Positions 26,265-35,359 are shown, counted from the first letter of the stretch. The stretch: DNA of 64,000 nucleotides from Bog-257 sp963805985 (GCA_963805985.1 CAWDWG010000008.1:248001-312000); one strand, 5' to 3'. The notes: generated by a model not told the origin, from the sequence alone. Made by a program: numbers and translations.

Positions 26265-26720
26265 ATGAGCACGAAGCTGCAACGGCTGATGCTGCGGATC
26301 ATCAACGTCTGGCCGCCGTTTCTGGGCGCGGGCATTCGCGCGACGTGGAGCGCCGATCATAAATCGGTCGATGTCGAGATGAAGCTGCGCTTCTGGAACC
26401 GCAATTATGTCGGCACGCATTACGGCGGATCGCTGTACTCGATGGCCGATCCGTTCTACATGCTGATTCTGATGGAGAACCTTGGTCCGGACTACATCGT
26501 GTGGGACAAGGCCGCGTCGATTCGTTTTCGCAAGCCGGGGAAAGGAAGAGTCCGGGCGGAATTTCGGGTGTCGGATGAGCAGTTCGACGATATCCGCACG
26601 AAGCTCCTGACCCAGGAGAAGTACGAACCGACGTTCACGGTCCAGGTGAAGGACGAGTTGGGCGATGTTGTCGCCGAGGTGCAGAAGGTGCTGCACGTTC
26701 GGCGAAAATCAGCGTCCTGA
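26265..26720 (+). CDS. DUF4442 family, hotdog-fold thioesterase-like protein
   Basis: This 151-residue protein (ATG 26265) resembles DUF4442, hotdog-like proteins related to acyl-CoA thioesterases. Typical segments are WNRNYVGTHYGGSLYSMADPFYM (helix carrying the presumed active site) and WDKAASIRFRKPGKG. An ATG ten codons earlier is the alternative start. No ribosome binding site is visible, but a TATCAT hexamer ends seven bases before the chosen start, which suggests a leaderless transcript. Its partner or substrate is unknown. Confidence 0.78.
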   Translation: MSTKLQRLMLRIINVWPPFLGAGIRATWSADHKSVDVEMKLRFWNRNYVGTHYGGSLYSMADPFYMLILMENLGPDYIVWDKAASIRFRKPGKGRVRAEFRVSDEQFDDIRTKLLTQEKYEPTFTVQVKDELGDVVAEVQKVLHVRRKSAS

Positions 26721-26734
26721 CCGAAAGGCCGGCT

Positions 26735-27079
26735 TCAGGCCGCCGCGGCGTCGGGCGCATCTGTAGGCTGGCTATTGTCGGTGTTCTCCTCGCACAGTCG
26801 AATGCGCAGGACCTCTTCGCAGTCGCCGTCGAAGTTTTGGCGGAGATGGAGGTTGAGATCCTCAAGCCGCCGGCTGGCTCCGATGGTCACCAGCAGTTTT
26901 GCCAAGGCAAGCATGCCCGCGCGATTGGCGATGATGTAGGGAATTCCATCCTGGAATTCGACACGCAGCTGCTCGTTCGAGCCCTCCACGTACTCGAAGA
27001 CGATTTCCCGCTTACGCGCTTCCTTTTCCACTTCGTACTGAAACGCCTGTCCGATGGTCACGTCTTTTGGATTGGTCAT
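26735..27079 (-). CDS. Hypothetical protein, 114 aa
   Basis: The ATG at 27079 gives a 114-residue soluble, acidic protein with an alpha/beta pattern (AFQYEVEKEARKREIVFEYV, then MLALAKLLVTIGAS). The frame extends to 27163, but the added residues look noncoding. It ends in an Asp/Ala-rich tail. I do not recognise the family. The gene is convergent with the DUF4442 gene, 14 bases apart. Confidence 0.55.
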   Translation of the reverse strand: MTNPKDVTIGQAFQYEVEKEARKREIVFEYVEGSNEQLRVEFQDGIPYIIANRAGMLALAKLLVTIGASRRLEDLNLHLRQNFDGDCEEVLRIRLCEENTDNSQPTDAPDAAAA

Positions 27080-27235
27080 GATTAGCCCCGCAGCAATCTC
27101 GTGATGCCGGCACGACATCAGGAGGGATTTGGAGTGACGAGAGCGGCAGCGTGAGTCGTGCACTTGCTGAAACGAAGGGCTTCGGTTTCGAGACGAAGAG
27201 GAAGTTGAGACAATACTACTGAGAATGGAGGTGCG

Positions 27236-27922
27236 ATGCCAGAGATTTTCTTGTCACATCGCATTGGATGCAACGTTGCTTTCAAGCTGCTGTATGAGTG
27301 CTGGGCTGGCAGTGAATTACTCGCTAAACGCCGCAGAGGCGGCACGCTCCTTGTTCTCGCACTTGTCATGCTGGCGACGGCTGGGGATTCGCAGCGCGCG
27401 TCGGCTCAGGACAACCACAGCGCCAACTATCACGCGATGCAGGCGAAGCTTGCGTGGCTGAAGACGAATGCGGCGAAGGCCCATCCTGATCCGAAGCCTA
27501 CCGATCTGACCGAGCCCGAGATCAACGCCTACTTCGCTGAAGGCGGCGTCAAGATGCCCAAAGGCGTCAGCCATCTGCGGCTCAGCTCGCATGACACTAC
27601 GGTCGACGCCCACGCCGACGTTGACTTCGAGCAGATCATGCAGGGCCGTGGCTCCAACAATCCGCTCTACAGCCTCTTCAGCGGTACTCATGATGTCCAC
27701 GCCGTGGCGCAGGCCAGCGGCACCGGCGGCATCGGCACCATTCGCGTGCAATCGATCGACTTCGACGGCGTCACCATTCCGCAGTTCGCGCTGGAATGGT
27801 TTGTCCAGCGCTACCTAACGCCGAAGTACCCCAATGTCGGCCTCACCAGTACGTTCAAGCTGCCGCTGCGCATTGACAGCGCAACGGTCGAGACCGGCAA
27901 GGTCCGTCTGGTGCAGCGGTAG
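27236..27922 (+). CDS. Secreted or anchored hypothetical protein
   Basis: This 228-residue protein starts at ATG with GGAGG four bases upstream. A basic stretch (AKRRRGG) precedes a hydrophobic segment (about 37-50) and a possible signal cleavage at RASAQ (about 53-58), so it is probably exported despite the long N-terminus. The rest is beta-rich: LRLSSHDTTVDAHADVDFEQI and TIRVQSIDFDGVTIPQFALEWFVQRY. The pattern resembles lipid-binding LmeA/DUF2993-type folds, but the match is weak. It stands alone, with the kinase convergent downstream. Confidence 0.6.
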   Translation: MPEIFLSHRIGCNVAFKLLYECWAGSELLAKRRRGGTLLVLALVMLATAGDSQRASAQDNHSANYHAMQAKLAWLKTNAAKAHPDPKPTDLTEPEINAYFAEGGVKMPKGVSHLRLSSHDTTVDAHADVDFEQIMQGRGSNNPLYSLFSGTHDVHAVAQASGTGGIGTIRVQSIDFDGVTIPQFALEWFVQRYLTPKYPNVGLTSTFKLPLRIDSATVETGKVRLVQR

Positions 27923-28005
27923 ATATCACCACGCCGGAGTGTTCTTTCAAAACTGATGCATGGTATCGACGCCCTGACGATGTGGATTCCGAGGCAGGCG
28001 AACTG

Positions 28006-30711
28006 CTATTTCTTTACGGCCTCCAGCCAATTCTGCACGAGCGTCAGCGGTTCGCCGCCCTGCGCGATGTTACCGCTGTTGATGAGGAATTTCTTGCCGT
28101 CCGCGCTGACATCGAACGGTCCATAGTCGCGCTGGACTCCTATGGCTTGAAACAGCACATGGGGAACGCCGAGGTCAATTGCATTGCCGGATACCGTCAA
28201 GTCGACGGCGATGATGTTGTCAGAGTTATCGAGATAGAACAGCTCTTTTCCATCCCCTCGCCACCTGGGCCAGCTGGCGCCGTCTTTGGAAACCTCCCAC
28301 TTGGCGCCTCCACCCGGAAAGGGAGTGATGTAGACCTGATTTCGTCCTGAGTCGTTACTCACGTACGCCATCCACTTGCCATCGGGCGAAATCTGCGCAT
28401 CTTTTTCCGCCCATGTGTCTTGCTCGATGGGGAAGGGTTTGCCATCGCCAAACAGCGGAAGTACCCAGATGTGACTTCCGGCGTCCTTGGCAAGGTCCTT
28501 GCGCAAGTAAGCGAGATAACGCCCATCGGAGGAAATGCTCACCGGCTGCTCGACGATATTGGGAGTTTCCAGGACGACGCGCTCGGAGCCGCTGCCGTCG
28601 GCAGCTTTCGCGCTAATGTGAGATAGGCCGTTGCCGCTCGATCCGTAGTAGATTGTCTTGCCATCGGGCGACCATACGGGGGAGCCGTTATTGGACGGGC
28701 CGAAAGTCACGCGCGTGTTGGTTCCGCGCGCCAGATCGTAAATCCAGAGATCCCCAACTCCCTGCGTACCAGTGAAAATTCCCACCGCCATGCGTTTTCC
28801 ATCCGGAGAAAGGGCCGGCAGAATATAGCGATCGGGCTGAGGAGAAGGAGCCACGGGTTTGCCGTCGCGGCCCAACCAGAGCAGGTTCCAGCCGTTGTCC
28901 AAATTGCCGGACTGATAGACAAGAATCCCGGTTTGCGACACGGTGAACAACGGGTGGGCAACGGCTCCATTGAATCCAACCTGCTGTGCGACCAGCACGG
29001 GATCGCCGCTCAGTTCCAGCCGTTTCAGGTTGAAGGGTTGTGCCATCAGCGCCTGATCGCGCAGGAACAAGAGATAACCCGAGGCGTAGGTTGCCACCGA
29101 ATCGCTCTGCATCAACACTTTGCTTTTCGCCGAGCCCAGCTCGCCGATGTAAATCAGATCCGTATGAGGACCCTTGGAGCTGCGCGCCCAGTAGAGAAAG
29201 TGTTTGCCATCCGGCAAGAAGCTGGGCCAGCGATGGCTGTTTTCGCTGCGCTCATTATCCAGCTTGGTGATGGGCTCCGGCGTCCCACCCGCCGCCGATA
29301 CGCGCATAATCGCTTGCGAAGTGCTTGGGGTGAACAGGATGGTCCCGGCCTGATTCCATGCCCCTCCGCGCGCATTGCCAACGTCACAAACATTCTGCGG
29401 CGGCCCTCCGCCGGCATCGATCTTCTTCAGCTTTCCGGCGGCGAAGAACCCCAGCTCGCTTCCATCGGCCGACCAGAACGGATACATGGCATCGTCCGTA
29501 CCTTCCAAAGGCTGTGGGAGCGATGCTGTCAGTGATCGAACGTAGAGGAGCACTTTGCCCTTGGCATCGCGTGCGGTGAAAGCCAGTCGCGTTCCATCGG
29601 GCGACAGCACCGGCGGCCCGGAGGAAGGCAGCATGGTCACGAACGATGTTCCCGGCGGCGGCAGGATGGACGACTGCACCAGCGAAGCCGGCTTGGGCGC
29701 CTGCAAAAGATAAGCCGCGGCGATACCCACCGCGATCAGTGCGGCAACGGCTGCGATCAGCCAGGGAAGCTTGGAAGCGGCGGCGGCAGGCTGCTGGGTG
29801 CTCACGCTTTGCGGGCCGGCTTGCGCGATACTTTCCAACTGAATTCGTACGTCGTGGATGCAGCCATAGCGTTGCTCGCGATTCTTAGCCAGGCAACGAT
29901 GCACGGTCTCATCCAGCCGCGGCGGCGAACCAGGGTTCAAGGCTGAGACGCGTTCCGGCTCGTTATCCAGGATGGCGCCCAGCACGCTGAGCTGCGACTT
30001 GCCCTCGAAGGCACGCCGGCCGGTAACCATCTCGTAGAGCATGCAGCCGAAGCTGAAGATGTCCGACTGTGCGTCCGCCTCGGTGCCTTGCAATACTTCC
30101 GGCGCCATGTACTGGAATGTGCCAACCACCGTGCCCTTCTGCGTCAAACTCGAGGCATCGCTGCTGAGCGCGGCAACATTCATCGTGGGAGTGCTCGGCG
30201 TATAGGGACCGGCGTTGGCAGCCACACTCAGGCCACCCGCAGGCTTGGCCAGGCCGAAGTCCATCAGCTTGGCGCCGGACTTGGTCAGCATGATGTTGGC
30301 GGGCTTCAGATCGCGATGGACCACGCCGCGCGCATGAGCTTTGTCGAGCGCATCGGCGATTTGAATTGCGAAACGCAGCGCCTCGTCGAGCGGCAGCGGA
30401 CCTTTTTGCAGCCGGTCGGCAAGGGTCTCGCCGTCGAGGTGCTCCATCACCAGGAAATCCATGCCGTTCTGCGAGCCGACGTCGTGAAGAATGCAGATGT
30501 GCGGATGATTGAGCGAGGAGATGGCTTTGGCTTCGCGATCCAGCCGCAGTTTCAACTCGGGGTTGCTGGAGAGATGTTCAGGAAGAACCTTGACAGCCAC
30601 GTCGCGTCCCAGCCGGGTGTCGCGGGCACGATAAACCTCGCCCATGCCGCCAGCGCCCAGGGGCGATTGGATTTCGTAAGGGCCTAGCTTGGTGCCTGCA
30701 GCTAATGGCAT
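28006..30711 (-). CDS. Membrane Ser/Thr protein kinase with TolB-like beta-propeller
   Basis: The N-terminal ~275 residues form a Hanks-type kinase: G-loop GAGGMGEVY, VAVKVL lysine, catalytic HRDLKPANIM and DFGLAKP. A membrane helix (about 312-333) follows, then an extracytoplasmic propeller of WD40-like/TolB repeats (SPDGTRLAF, SADGSELGFF, SPDGKRMAVG, SPDGKTIYYG, SPDGKWMAYV). This plan is common in Acidobacteriota and suggests a sensor binding an envelope ligand. The ATG at 30711 is chosen over GTG at 30720, because TATAAT at 30723-30728 lies 11 bases upstream and leaves a very short leader. Total length is 901 residues. Confidence 0.93.
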   Translation of the reverse strand: MPLAAGTKLGPYEIQSPLGAGGMGEVYRARDTRLGRDVAVKVLPEHLSSNPELKLRLDREAKAISSLNHPHICILHDVGSQNGMDFLVMEHLDGETLADRLQKGPLPLDEALRFAIQIADALDKAHARGVVHRDLKPANIMLTKSGAKLMDFGLAKPAGGLSVAANAGPYTPSTPTMNVAALSSDASSLTQKGTVVGTFQYMAPEVLQGTEADAQSDIFSFGCMLYEMVTGRRAFEGKSQLSVLGAILDNEPERVSALNPGSPPRLDETVHRCLAKNREQRYGCIHDVRIQLESIAQAGPQSVSTQQPAAAASKLPWLIAAVAALIAVGIAAAYLLQAPKPASLVQSSILPPPGTSFVTMLPSSGPPVLSPDGTRLAFTARDAKGKVLLYVRSLTASLPQPLEGTDDAMYPFWSADGSELGFFAAGKLKKIDAGGGPPQNVCDVGNARGGAWNQAGTILFTPSTSQAIMRVSAAGGTPEPITKLDNERSENSHRWPSFLPDGKHFLYWARSSKGPHTDLIYIGELGSAKSKVLMQSDSVATYASGYLLFLRDQALMAQPFNLKRLELSGDPVLVAQQVGFNGAVAHPLFTVSQTGILVYQSGNLDNGWNLLWLGRDGKPVAPSPQPDRYILPALSPDGKRMAVGIFTGTQGVGDLWIYDLARGTNTRVTFGPSNNGSPVWSPDGKTIYYGSSGNGLSHISAKAADGSGSERVVLETPNIVEQPVSISSDGRYLAYLRKDLAKDAGSHIWVLPLFGDGKPFPIEQDTWAEKDAQISPDGKWMAYVSNDSGRNQVYITPFPGGGAKWEVSKDGASWPRWRGDGKELFYLDNSDNIIAVDLTVSGNAIDLGVPHVLFQAIGVQRDYGPFDVSADGKKFLINSGNIAQGGEPLTLVQNWLEAVKK

Positions 30712-30836
30712 GGAAGCCACAGATTATAGCCCTATACTCCGGTACAGTCGATGGAACGTTCTGACACCGGCCCGGGCGACGGCGAGGCGACCTTCCGAAT
30801 CCTCGCAACTTCCTGCCGTCTAATGACATCCAATAA

Positions 30837-30866
30837 CTTGACAATGATTCACTCAAGTTCTATAGT
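30837..30866 (+). promoter_or_regulatory. dnaK promoter with HAIR operator (HspR site)
   Basis: A CTTGACA-N7-ACTCAAG inverted repeat lies at 30837-30857, close to the HAIR consensus CTTGAGT-N7-ACTCAAG bound by HspR. It overlaps a sigma-70-type -35 TTGACA (30838-30843) with -10 TATAGT (30861-30866) at a 17-base spacer. The predicted transcript starts about 70 bases before dnaK. HspR is encoded in the same cluster, so it likely represses dnaK through this site with DnaK as corepressor, as in Streptomyces. Confidence 0.82.
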
Positions 30867-30944
30867 CGATCTGTTATAAGCTCAAATCATAACGCTCTAG
30901 TACTTATTTTTCAGCAATTTACAGATCACTAGGAAGGTACAGCA

Positions 30945-32876
30945 ATGGCAAAGATTATCGGAATTGACCTGGGCACGACCAACTCCGTGGTCGCCGTCAT
31001 GGAAGGCGGCGAGCCCAAAGTCATCCCCAATGAGGAAGGCGGGCGCACGACACCGTCGGTCGTCGGCTTTACCAAGAACGGAGAGCGGCTGGTCGGCCAG
31101 GTCGCCAAGCGCCAGGCGATTACTAATCCCGAGAACACGATTTACTCCATCAAGCGCTTCATGGGCCGTCGCTATGACGAGGTCAATGAAGAGATGAAGA
31201 TGGTGCCCTACAAGGTCGTTCAGTCGGGCGACAACGTCGCGGTTATCGCGCAAGGCAAGGAGTACACTCCGCCCCAGATTTCCGCGTTCATCCTTCAGAA
31301 GCTGAAGAAGGCCGCCGAGGACTATCTTGGCGAGACCGTCACCGACGCCGTCATCACGGTTCCGGCGTACTTTAACGACGCGCAGCGCCAGGCGACCAAG
31401 GACGCCGGCCAGATTGCCGGCCTCACCGTGAAGCGCATCATCAACGAGCCGACGGCGGCCGCGCTGGCCTACGGCCTCGACAAGAAGAAGGACGAGACCA
31501 TCGCCGTGTACGACTTCGGCGGCGGTACCTTCGATATCTCGATCCTGGAAGTCGGTGAAGGGGTCGTCGAGGTGAAGTCCACCAACGGCGACACTCACCT
31601 GGGCGGCGACAACATCGACCAGCGCATCGTCGACTGGCTTATCGACGAGTTCAAGAAGGACGAAGGTCTCAACCTGCGCGACAAGGGCAACGAGATGGCG
31701 CTGCAGCGTCTGCGTGACGCCGCCGAGCGCGCCAAGATCGAGCTCTCCACCACGATGCAGACCGAAATCAATCTGCCGTTCATCACGGCGGATGCCAGCG
31801 GTCCCAAGCACCTGGTGAAGACGCTGACCCGGTCGAAGCTGGAAGAGATGGTGAAGGACATCATCGACCGCTCCATCGGGCCCTGCAAGGCTGCGTTGAA
31901 GGATGCCGGCATCGGTCCGGAGAAGATCAATGAAGTCGTTCTGGTTGGCGGTCAGACGCGTATGCCGCGCATTCAGCAGCTCGTAAAAGAGCTCTTCGGC
32001 AAGGAGCCGCACAAGGGCGTCAATCCTGACGAAGTGGTCGCGATTGGTGCTGCGATTCAGGGTGGAGTGCTGGGCGGCGAAGTGAAAGACCTGCTGCTGC
32101 TCGACGTGACTCCGCTGACGCTGTCGATCGAGACGATGGGCGGCGTGGCGACGCCGATGATCCCGCGCAACACCACCATCCCGACCAAGAAGTCGGAGAT
32201 GTTCTCGACTGCGGCCGACAATCAGACCTCGGTCGAAGTTCACGTGATGCAGGGCGAGCGTCCGATGGCGCGCGACAACCGCACGCTTGGCAAGTTCCAC
32301 CTGACCGGCCTGCCGCCGGCTCCGCGTGGCATTCCGCAGATCGAAGTCACGTTCGACATCGACGCCAACGGTATTCTGAACGTGCTGGCGAAGGACATGG
32401 CCACCGGCAAGGACCAGAAGATAACCATTACGTCGTCTTCGGGTCTAAGCAAGGAAGAGGTCGAGCGCATGGCGAAGGACGCCGATGCGCACGCGGCCGA
32501 GGACAAGGCGAAGCGCGACGAGGTCGAGGCGCGTAACCAGCTCGACGGCATGGTCTACAACATCGAGAAGATGCTGCGCGAGCACGGCGACAAGATCTCC
32601 GGCCAGGAGCGCTCGGATGTGGAGAACGCTCTCGCCGACTCCAAGAAGGCGCTGGAAGGGACCGACGCCGGCGCAATGAACAAGGCGCGGGAGCAACTGA
32701 CCGCGGCGTCGCATAAGCTGGCCGAGGCGATGTATAAAGCCAGCTCCGCGCAAACGCCTCCCCCGGCCGGTGGACCGACTCCCGGAGCTAACGGGGCGGC
32801 CAGCGGCGGCACCGAGCAAAAGAAGGACGAAGGCGTCATCGACGCCGAGTACGTGGATGTGGAAGACAAGAAGTAA
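30945..32876 (+). CDS. dnaK: Chaperone protein DnaK (Hsp70)
   Basis: This 643-residue ATP-driven Hsp70 has the nucleotide-binding domain (IGIDLGTTNS at 4-13, IINEPTAAALAYG, VYDFGGGTFDIS), the linker LLLLDVTPLTL, and the substrate-binding domain. It ends in a Gly/Ala/Pro-rich lid tail and the acidic DAEYVDVEDKK. The ATG follows AGGAAGG. It heads a cluster with dnaJ and hspR; grpE is not here. The HAIR site at its promoter indicates HspR control. Confidence 0.98.
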   Translation: MAKIIGIDLGTTNSVVAVMEGGEPKVIPNEEGGRTTPSVVGFTKNGERLVGQVAKRQAITNPENTIYSIKRFMGRRYDEVNEEMKMVPYKVVQSGDNVAVIAQGKEYTPPQISAFILQKLKKAAEDYLGETVTDAVITVPAYFNDAQRQATKDAGQIAGLTVKRIINEPTAAALAYGLDKKKDETIAVYDFGGGTFDISILEVGEGVVEVKSTNGDTHLGGDNIDQRIVDWLIDEFKKDEGLNLRDKGNEMALQRLRDAAERAKIELSTTMQTEINLPFITADASGPKHLVKTLTRSKLEEMVKDIIDRSIGPCKAALKDAGIGPEKINEVVLVGGQTRMPRIQQLVKELFGKEPHKGVNPDEVVAIGAAIQGGVLGGEVKDLLLLDVTPLTLSIETMGGVATPMIPRNTTIPTKKSEMFSTAADNQTSVEVHVMQGERPMARDNRTLGKFHLTGLPPAPRGIPQIEVTFDIDANGILNVLAKDMATGKDQKITITSSSGLSKEEVERMAKDADAHAAEDKAKRDEVEARNQLDGMVYNIEKMLREHGDKISGQERSDVENALADSKKALEGTDAGAMNKAREQLTAASHKLAEAMYKASSAQTPPPAGGPTPGANGAASGGTEQKKDEGVIDAEYVDVEDKK

Positions 32877-33232
32877 GCTCTTAGCTATCAGCTCTTGGCT
32901 CTTAGCCTTTAGCTCTTAGCTCGTAGCAGGTGAGGGGCGCTTGAGTGCGCCCCTCAGTTACGAAATGCGCTCTCGAGTTCGAACGAGCGCCCTTCATTTA
33001 CGAAATGCGATCTTGAGTCGGATACTTCGAGGGCGCACGAATCTGGGAACGACGCAGAACCGAGTGCCGCTCGCGGCACGGCAGAATGATAGCCCAGCAC
33101 GCAGCGCCATCCTTTGGCGCGGAGTGCTGGGTAAGCGGTATTTATGAACCCGAGTCCCTTTAGGGACGGCACAAGGCGCGCGGGCTTCAGCCCGCATTAA
33201 CAACATGGAACTCCCCGGACTGAAGGAACGAT
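32877..33232. repeat. Repeat-filled gap between dnaK and the small ORF
   Basis: This 356-base gap begins with eight or so TTAGC/GCTCTTAGC-type units (32878-32926). It then holds two copies of a TTACGAAATGCG motif (about 32957 and 32999) with related flanks. Next come palindromes: TGGCGC-type (about 33105), GTCCCT/AGGGAC with a TT loop (about 33153-33166), and GCGGGCTTCAGCCCGC (about 33180-33195). No gene is seen. Confidence 0.6.
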
Positions 33233-33421
33233 TTGCGATTCGAAGTAAACAACCAACCGTACGCGCTGCATTGCAACCGCGACGACAATCGTTGGTACCT
33301 GATCACCACCGAAGCAACCGGCCGCATGCGGGCAATTCCGGTGATCAATGATGATGAAGTGGGATTCATCCCGAACATGGTGATCCCCATCGGCGACGGC
33401 GGCCAGGCCAGCACGAACTGA
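33233..33421 (+). CDS. Small hypothetical protein between dnaK and dnaJ
   Basis: This 62-residue protein starts at TTG with AAGGA about seven bases upstream. It is compact and beta-rich (MRFEVNNQPYALHCNRDDNRWYLIT, then IPVINDDEVGFIP) without a membrane segment. The sequence has a coding-like composition and lies in the heat-shock cluster, but I do not recognise a family. It could be a small regulator or unrelated. Confidence 0.55.
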   Translation: MRFEVNNQPYALHCNRDDNRWYLITTEATGRMRAIPVINDDEVGFIPNMVIPIGDGGQASTN

Positions 33422-33426
33422 TCGCT

Positions 33427-33463
33427 CTGGCTAATAGCCGATGGCTGACAGCCGATAGCTAAA
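33427..33463. repeat. GCTAATAGCC/GGCTGACAGCC repeats before dnaJ
   Basis: A degenerate string of CTAATAGCCGATGGCTGA, AGCCGATAGCT units ends just before the dnaJ ATG, where a ribosome binding site would be expected. It belongs to the TTAGC family. Its place at the start suggests it could affect translation of dnaJ. Confidence 0.5.
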
Positions 33464-33465
33464 TA

Positions 33466-34707
33466 ATGGCCACCACCACCCAAAAAGACTATTACGGCGC
33501 GCTCGGCGTGAAGAAGACGGCCTCGGCGGAGGAGATCCGCAAGGCCTTCCGTAAACTTGCGCGCAAATATCACCCCGATGTGAATCCCGGCGACAAGTCT
33601 GCGGAAGAAAAATTCAAGACGATCTCCGAGGCCAACGACGTCCTCAGCGATCCCAAGAAGCGCAAGGTCTACGATCAGCTCGGCTTCTATTCCGACAATA
33701 TCGATCCCGCCGCCGCCGAGGCCTACGCCCGCGGAGGCGGCTTTGGCGCAGGCGGATTCGGTGGTCCCCCGCAAGACGCCGGCGGCGCGCGCACCCATAC
33801 GCAGGAAGTCCCATTCGACTTCAGCGGCTTCGACTTCAACGACTTTTCGGAAGGCGCGGGTGCGGCCGGACGCCGCGCCGGTGGCGGCGGCGGATTTCGC
33901 GACATCTTCTCCAGCATCTTCGGCCGAGGCGGCGGCGTGGATACCGGGCAGCGTCCTGAGTCCGGTACCGACCTCGAATACCAGGTGAACGTCGGCTTCT
34001 GGCAGGCCATCAAAGGCGCCGAGCTGCAGCTCAACATTCCGCGCCTGGAAGTTTGCGGCAACTGCCACGGCCAGGGTTTCATCGAGCAGCCGGGCGAGTG
34101 TCCGCAATGCCACGGCAAGGGCCAGATCACGCAAAAAAGCGGCAGCATGAAGTTCAACGTACCGTGTCCGCGCTGCGGCGGCAGCGGCAAGAATCGCGCC
34201 GTCTGCCCGACCTGTCACGGCGAGGGCCGCGTCGAGCGCAGTGAGTCGCTGAAGGTTCGCATCAAGGCCGGCACGCGCGATGGCCAGCGCATTCGTCTGC
34301 CCGGCCGCGGCAACGCGGGAACCATGGGCGCACCGGCGGGGGACCTCTACATCATCGTGCGCGCCGGCGAGCACCCGATATTCAAGCGCGACGGTGACGA
34401 CATTCACCTGACCGTTCCGATCACGCTGACAGAAGCCGCGTTGGGCGCCAAGGTTGAGGTCCCGACTATCGATGGCCGCGCGCTGCTGCGCATTCCTCCG
34501 GGTACGCAGTGTGGACAGAAACTGCGCCTCCGCGAGAAGGGCGTGCCATCGGCGGTGAACGAAGGTCAACGCGGCGACGAAATCGTCGAGGTCGATATGG
34601 TTACGCCGAAGGTCGCCGACGAGCGCTCGAAAGAAATTCTGCGGGAGCTGGCCAAGCTGAATCCCGAGGATCCCCGGGCAGAGTTGTGGACGAGAATCGG
34701 CGGGTAG
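33466..34707 (+). CDS. dnaJ: Chaperone protein DnaJ
   Basis: DnaJ delivers clients to DnaK and stimulates its ATPase. The J domain (about 8-72) has the HPD triad at 36-38. A Gly/Phe-rich linker (about 85-130) is followed by four zinc-binding CxxCxGxG repeats (CGNCHGQG, CPQCHGKG, CPRCGGSG, CPTCHGEG), which identify a type I DnaJ rather than CbpA. The C-terminal client-binding domains complete a protein of 413 residues. No usual ribosome binding site is seen because the repeat occupies the upstream region. It is cotranscribed, or nearly so, with the preceding small ORF. Confidence 0.96.
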   Translation: MATTTQKDYYGALGVKKTASAEEIRKAFRKLARKYHPDVNPGDKSAEEKFKTISEANDVLSDPKKRKVYDQLGFYSDNIDPAAAEAYARGGGFGAGGFGGPPQDAGGARTHTQEVPFDFSGFDFNDFSEGAGAAGRRAGGGGGFRDIFSSIFGRGGGVDTGQRPESGTDLEYQVNVGFWQAIKGAELQLNIPRLEVCGNCHGQGFIEQPGECPQCHGKGQITQKSGSMKFNVPCPRCGGSGKNRAVCPTCHGEGRVERSESLKVRIKAGTRDGQRIRLPGRGNAGTMGAPAGDLYIIVRAGEHPIFKRDGDDIHLTVPITLTEAALGAKVEVPTIDGRALLRIPPGTQCGQKLRLREKGVPSAVNEGQRGDEIVEVDMVTPKVADERSKEILRELAKLNPEDPRAELWTRIGG

Positions 34708-34719
34708 GAATCACCTTGG

Positions 34720-34857
34720 GTGCCCCATTCTAGCCATCCTTTGGCTAGGGTGGGGCAGTCCATCCACTCGCGAGAACTGCCCCGCCCTAGCCCAAGGTTT
34801 GGAAGAAAGCAGGTCCCTCGACTCGCGATGCTCGCTCGGGATGACAGAACGGGGCAC
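34720..34857. repeat. Composite repeat element before hspR (has a twin in the AsmA-like gene)
   Basis: This region contains TAGCCATCC/TTGGCTA-type and GGGGCA/TGCCCC palindromes, then a 59-base segment (34799-34857) that recurs at 38512-38570 with one mismatch. Both copies are flanked by GGGGCACC. It translates in one frame to the VIPSEHRESRDL-type sequence seen in the AsmA-like protein. It lies between dnaJ and hspR, where it may also influence hspR expression. Confidence 0.75.
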
Positions 34858-34873
34858 CCAGGCTCTTAACACT

Positions 34874-35263
34874 ATGGCGAAGCGTAAAAAACAAGGCGCG
34901 TACATGATCAGCTCGGTTGCGGAGATGTATGGCATCCATCCGCAGACGCTGCGTCTCTACGAGCGCGAAGGGCTGCTGAAACCGTCGCGCACCGAGGGCA
35001 ACACGCGTCTCTACACCGACGGCGACCTCGAGCGCCTTGAGCTGATCCTGTCGCTGGCGCGCGACTTGGGCGTCAACATTTCCGGCATCGCCATCATCCT
35101 GCAGATGCGCGAGCGTATGGACGAAATGCAGCGCCAGATGGGCGAATTCGTGAACTACGTTCGCAGCGAAGTGATGACCCGCGCGCAGCAGGCCCAGGTC
35201 GATGCCAGCCGCGGAGCCATCGTCCCCCTGCGGCGTCCGCTGGAGATCAAGAAGAAGCAGTAG
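34874..35263 (+). CDS. hspR: MerR-family heat-shock regulator HspR
   Basis: HspR represses dnaK-type operons through HAIR sites. This 129-residue protein has the MerR winged helix-turn-helix (about 11-75; SVAEMYGIHPQTLRLYEREGLLKPSR, NTRLYTDGDLERL) followed by a helical region (MRERMDEMQRQMGEF). The ATG at 34874 (MAKRKK) is taken as the start; the frame upstream is repeat sequence. The C-terminus (about 110-129) is basic. The HAIR site at the dnaK promoter (30837-30857) is its probable target, giving a feedback loop. Confidence 0.92.
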   Translation: MAKRKKQGAYMISSVAEMYGIHPQTLRLYEREGLLKPSRTEGNTRLYTDGDLERLELILSLARDLGVNISGIAIILQMRERMDEMQRQMGEFVNYVRSEVMTRAQQAQVDASRGAIVPLRRPLEIKKKQ

Positions 35264-35359
35264 AAAGGCAGTTTCAAGTTTCGAGTTTCAAGTTTCCAAT
35301 TCCACGTTCGGGCAGAGGGGTTGATTACATCCCTGGTATCAATCTTCACCTGCAGCGCG

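Noticed and set aside
30897..32300. 467-aa frame on the minus strand
   Set aside because: Antisense to dnaK, with no family similarity.
32941..33020. Further HAIR sites
   Set aside because: Two CTTGAGT half-sites occur, but neither has ACTCAAG at a seven-base distance.
33187..34569. 460-aa frame on the minus strand
   Set aside because: Antisense to dnaJ, with Ala/Arg/Val-rich shadow composition.
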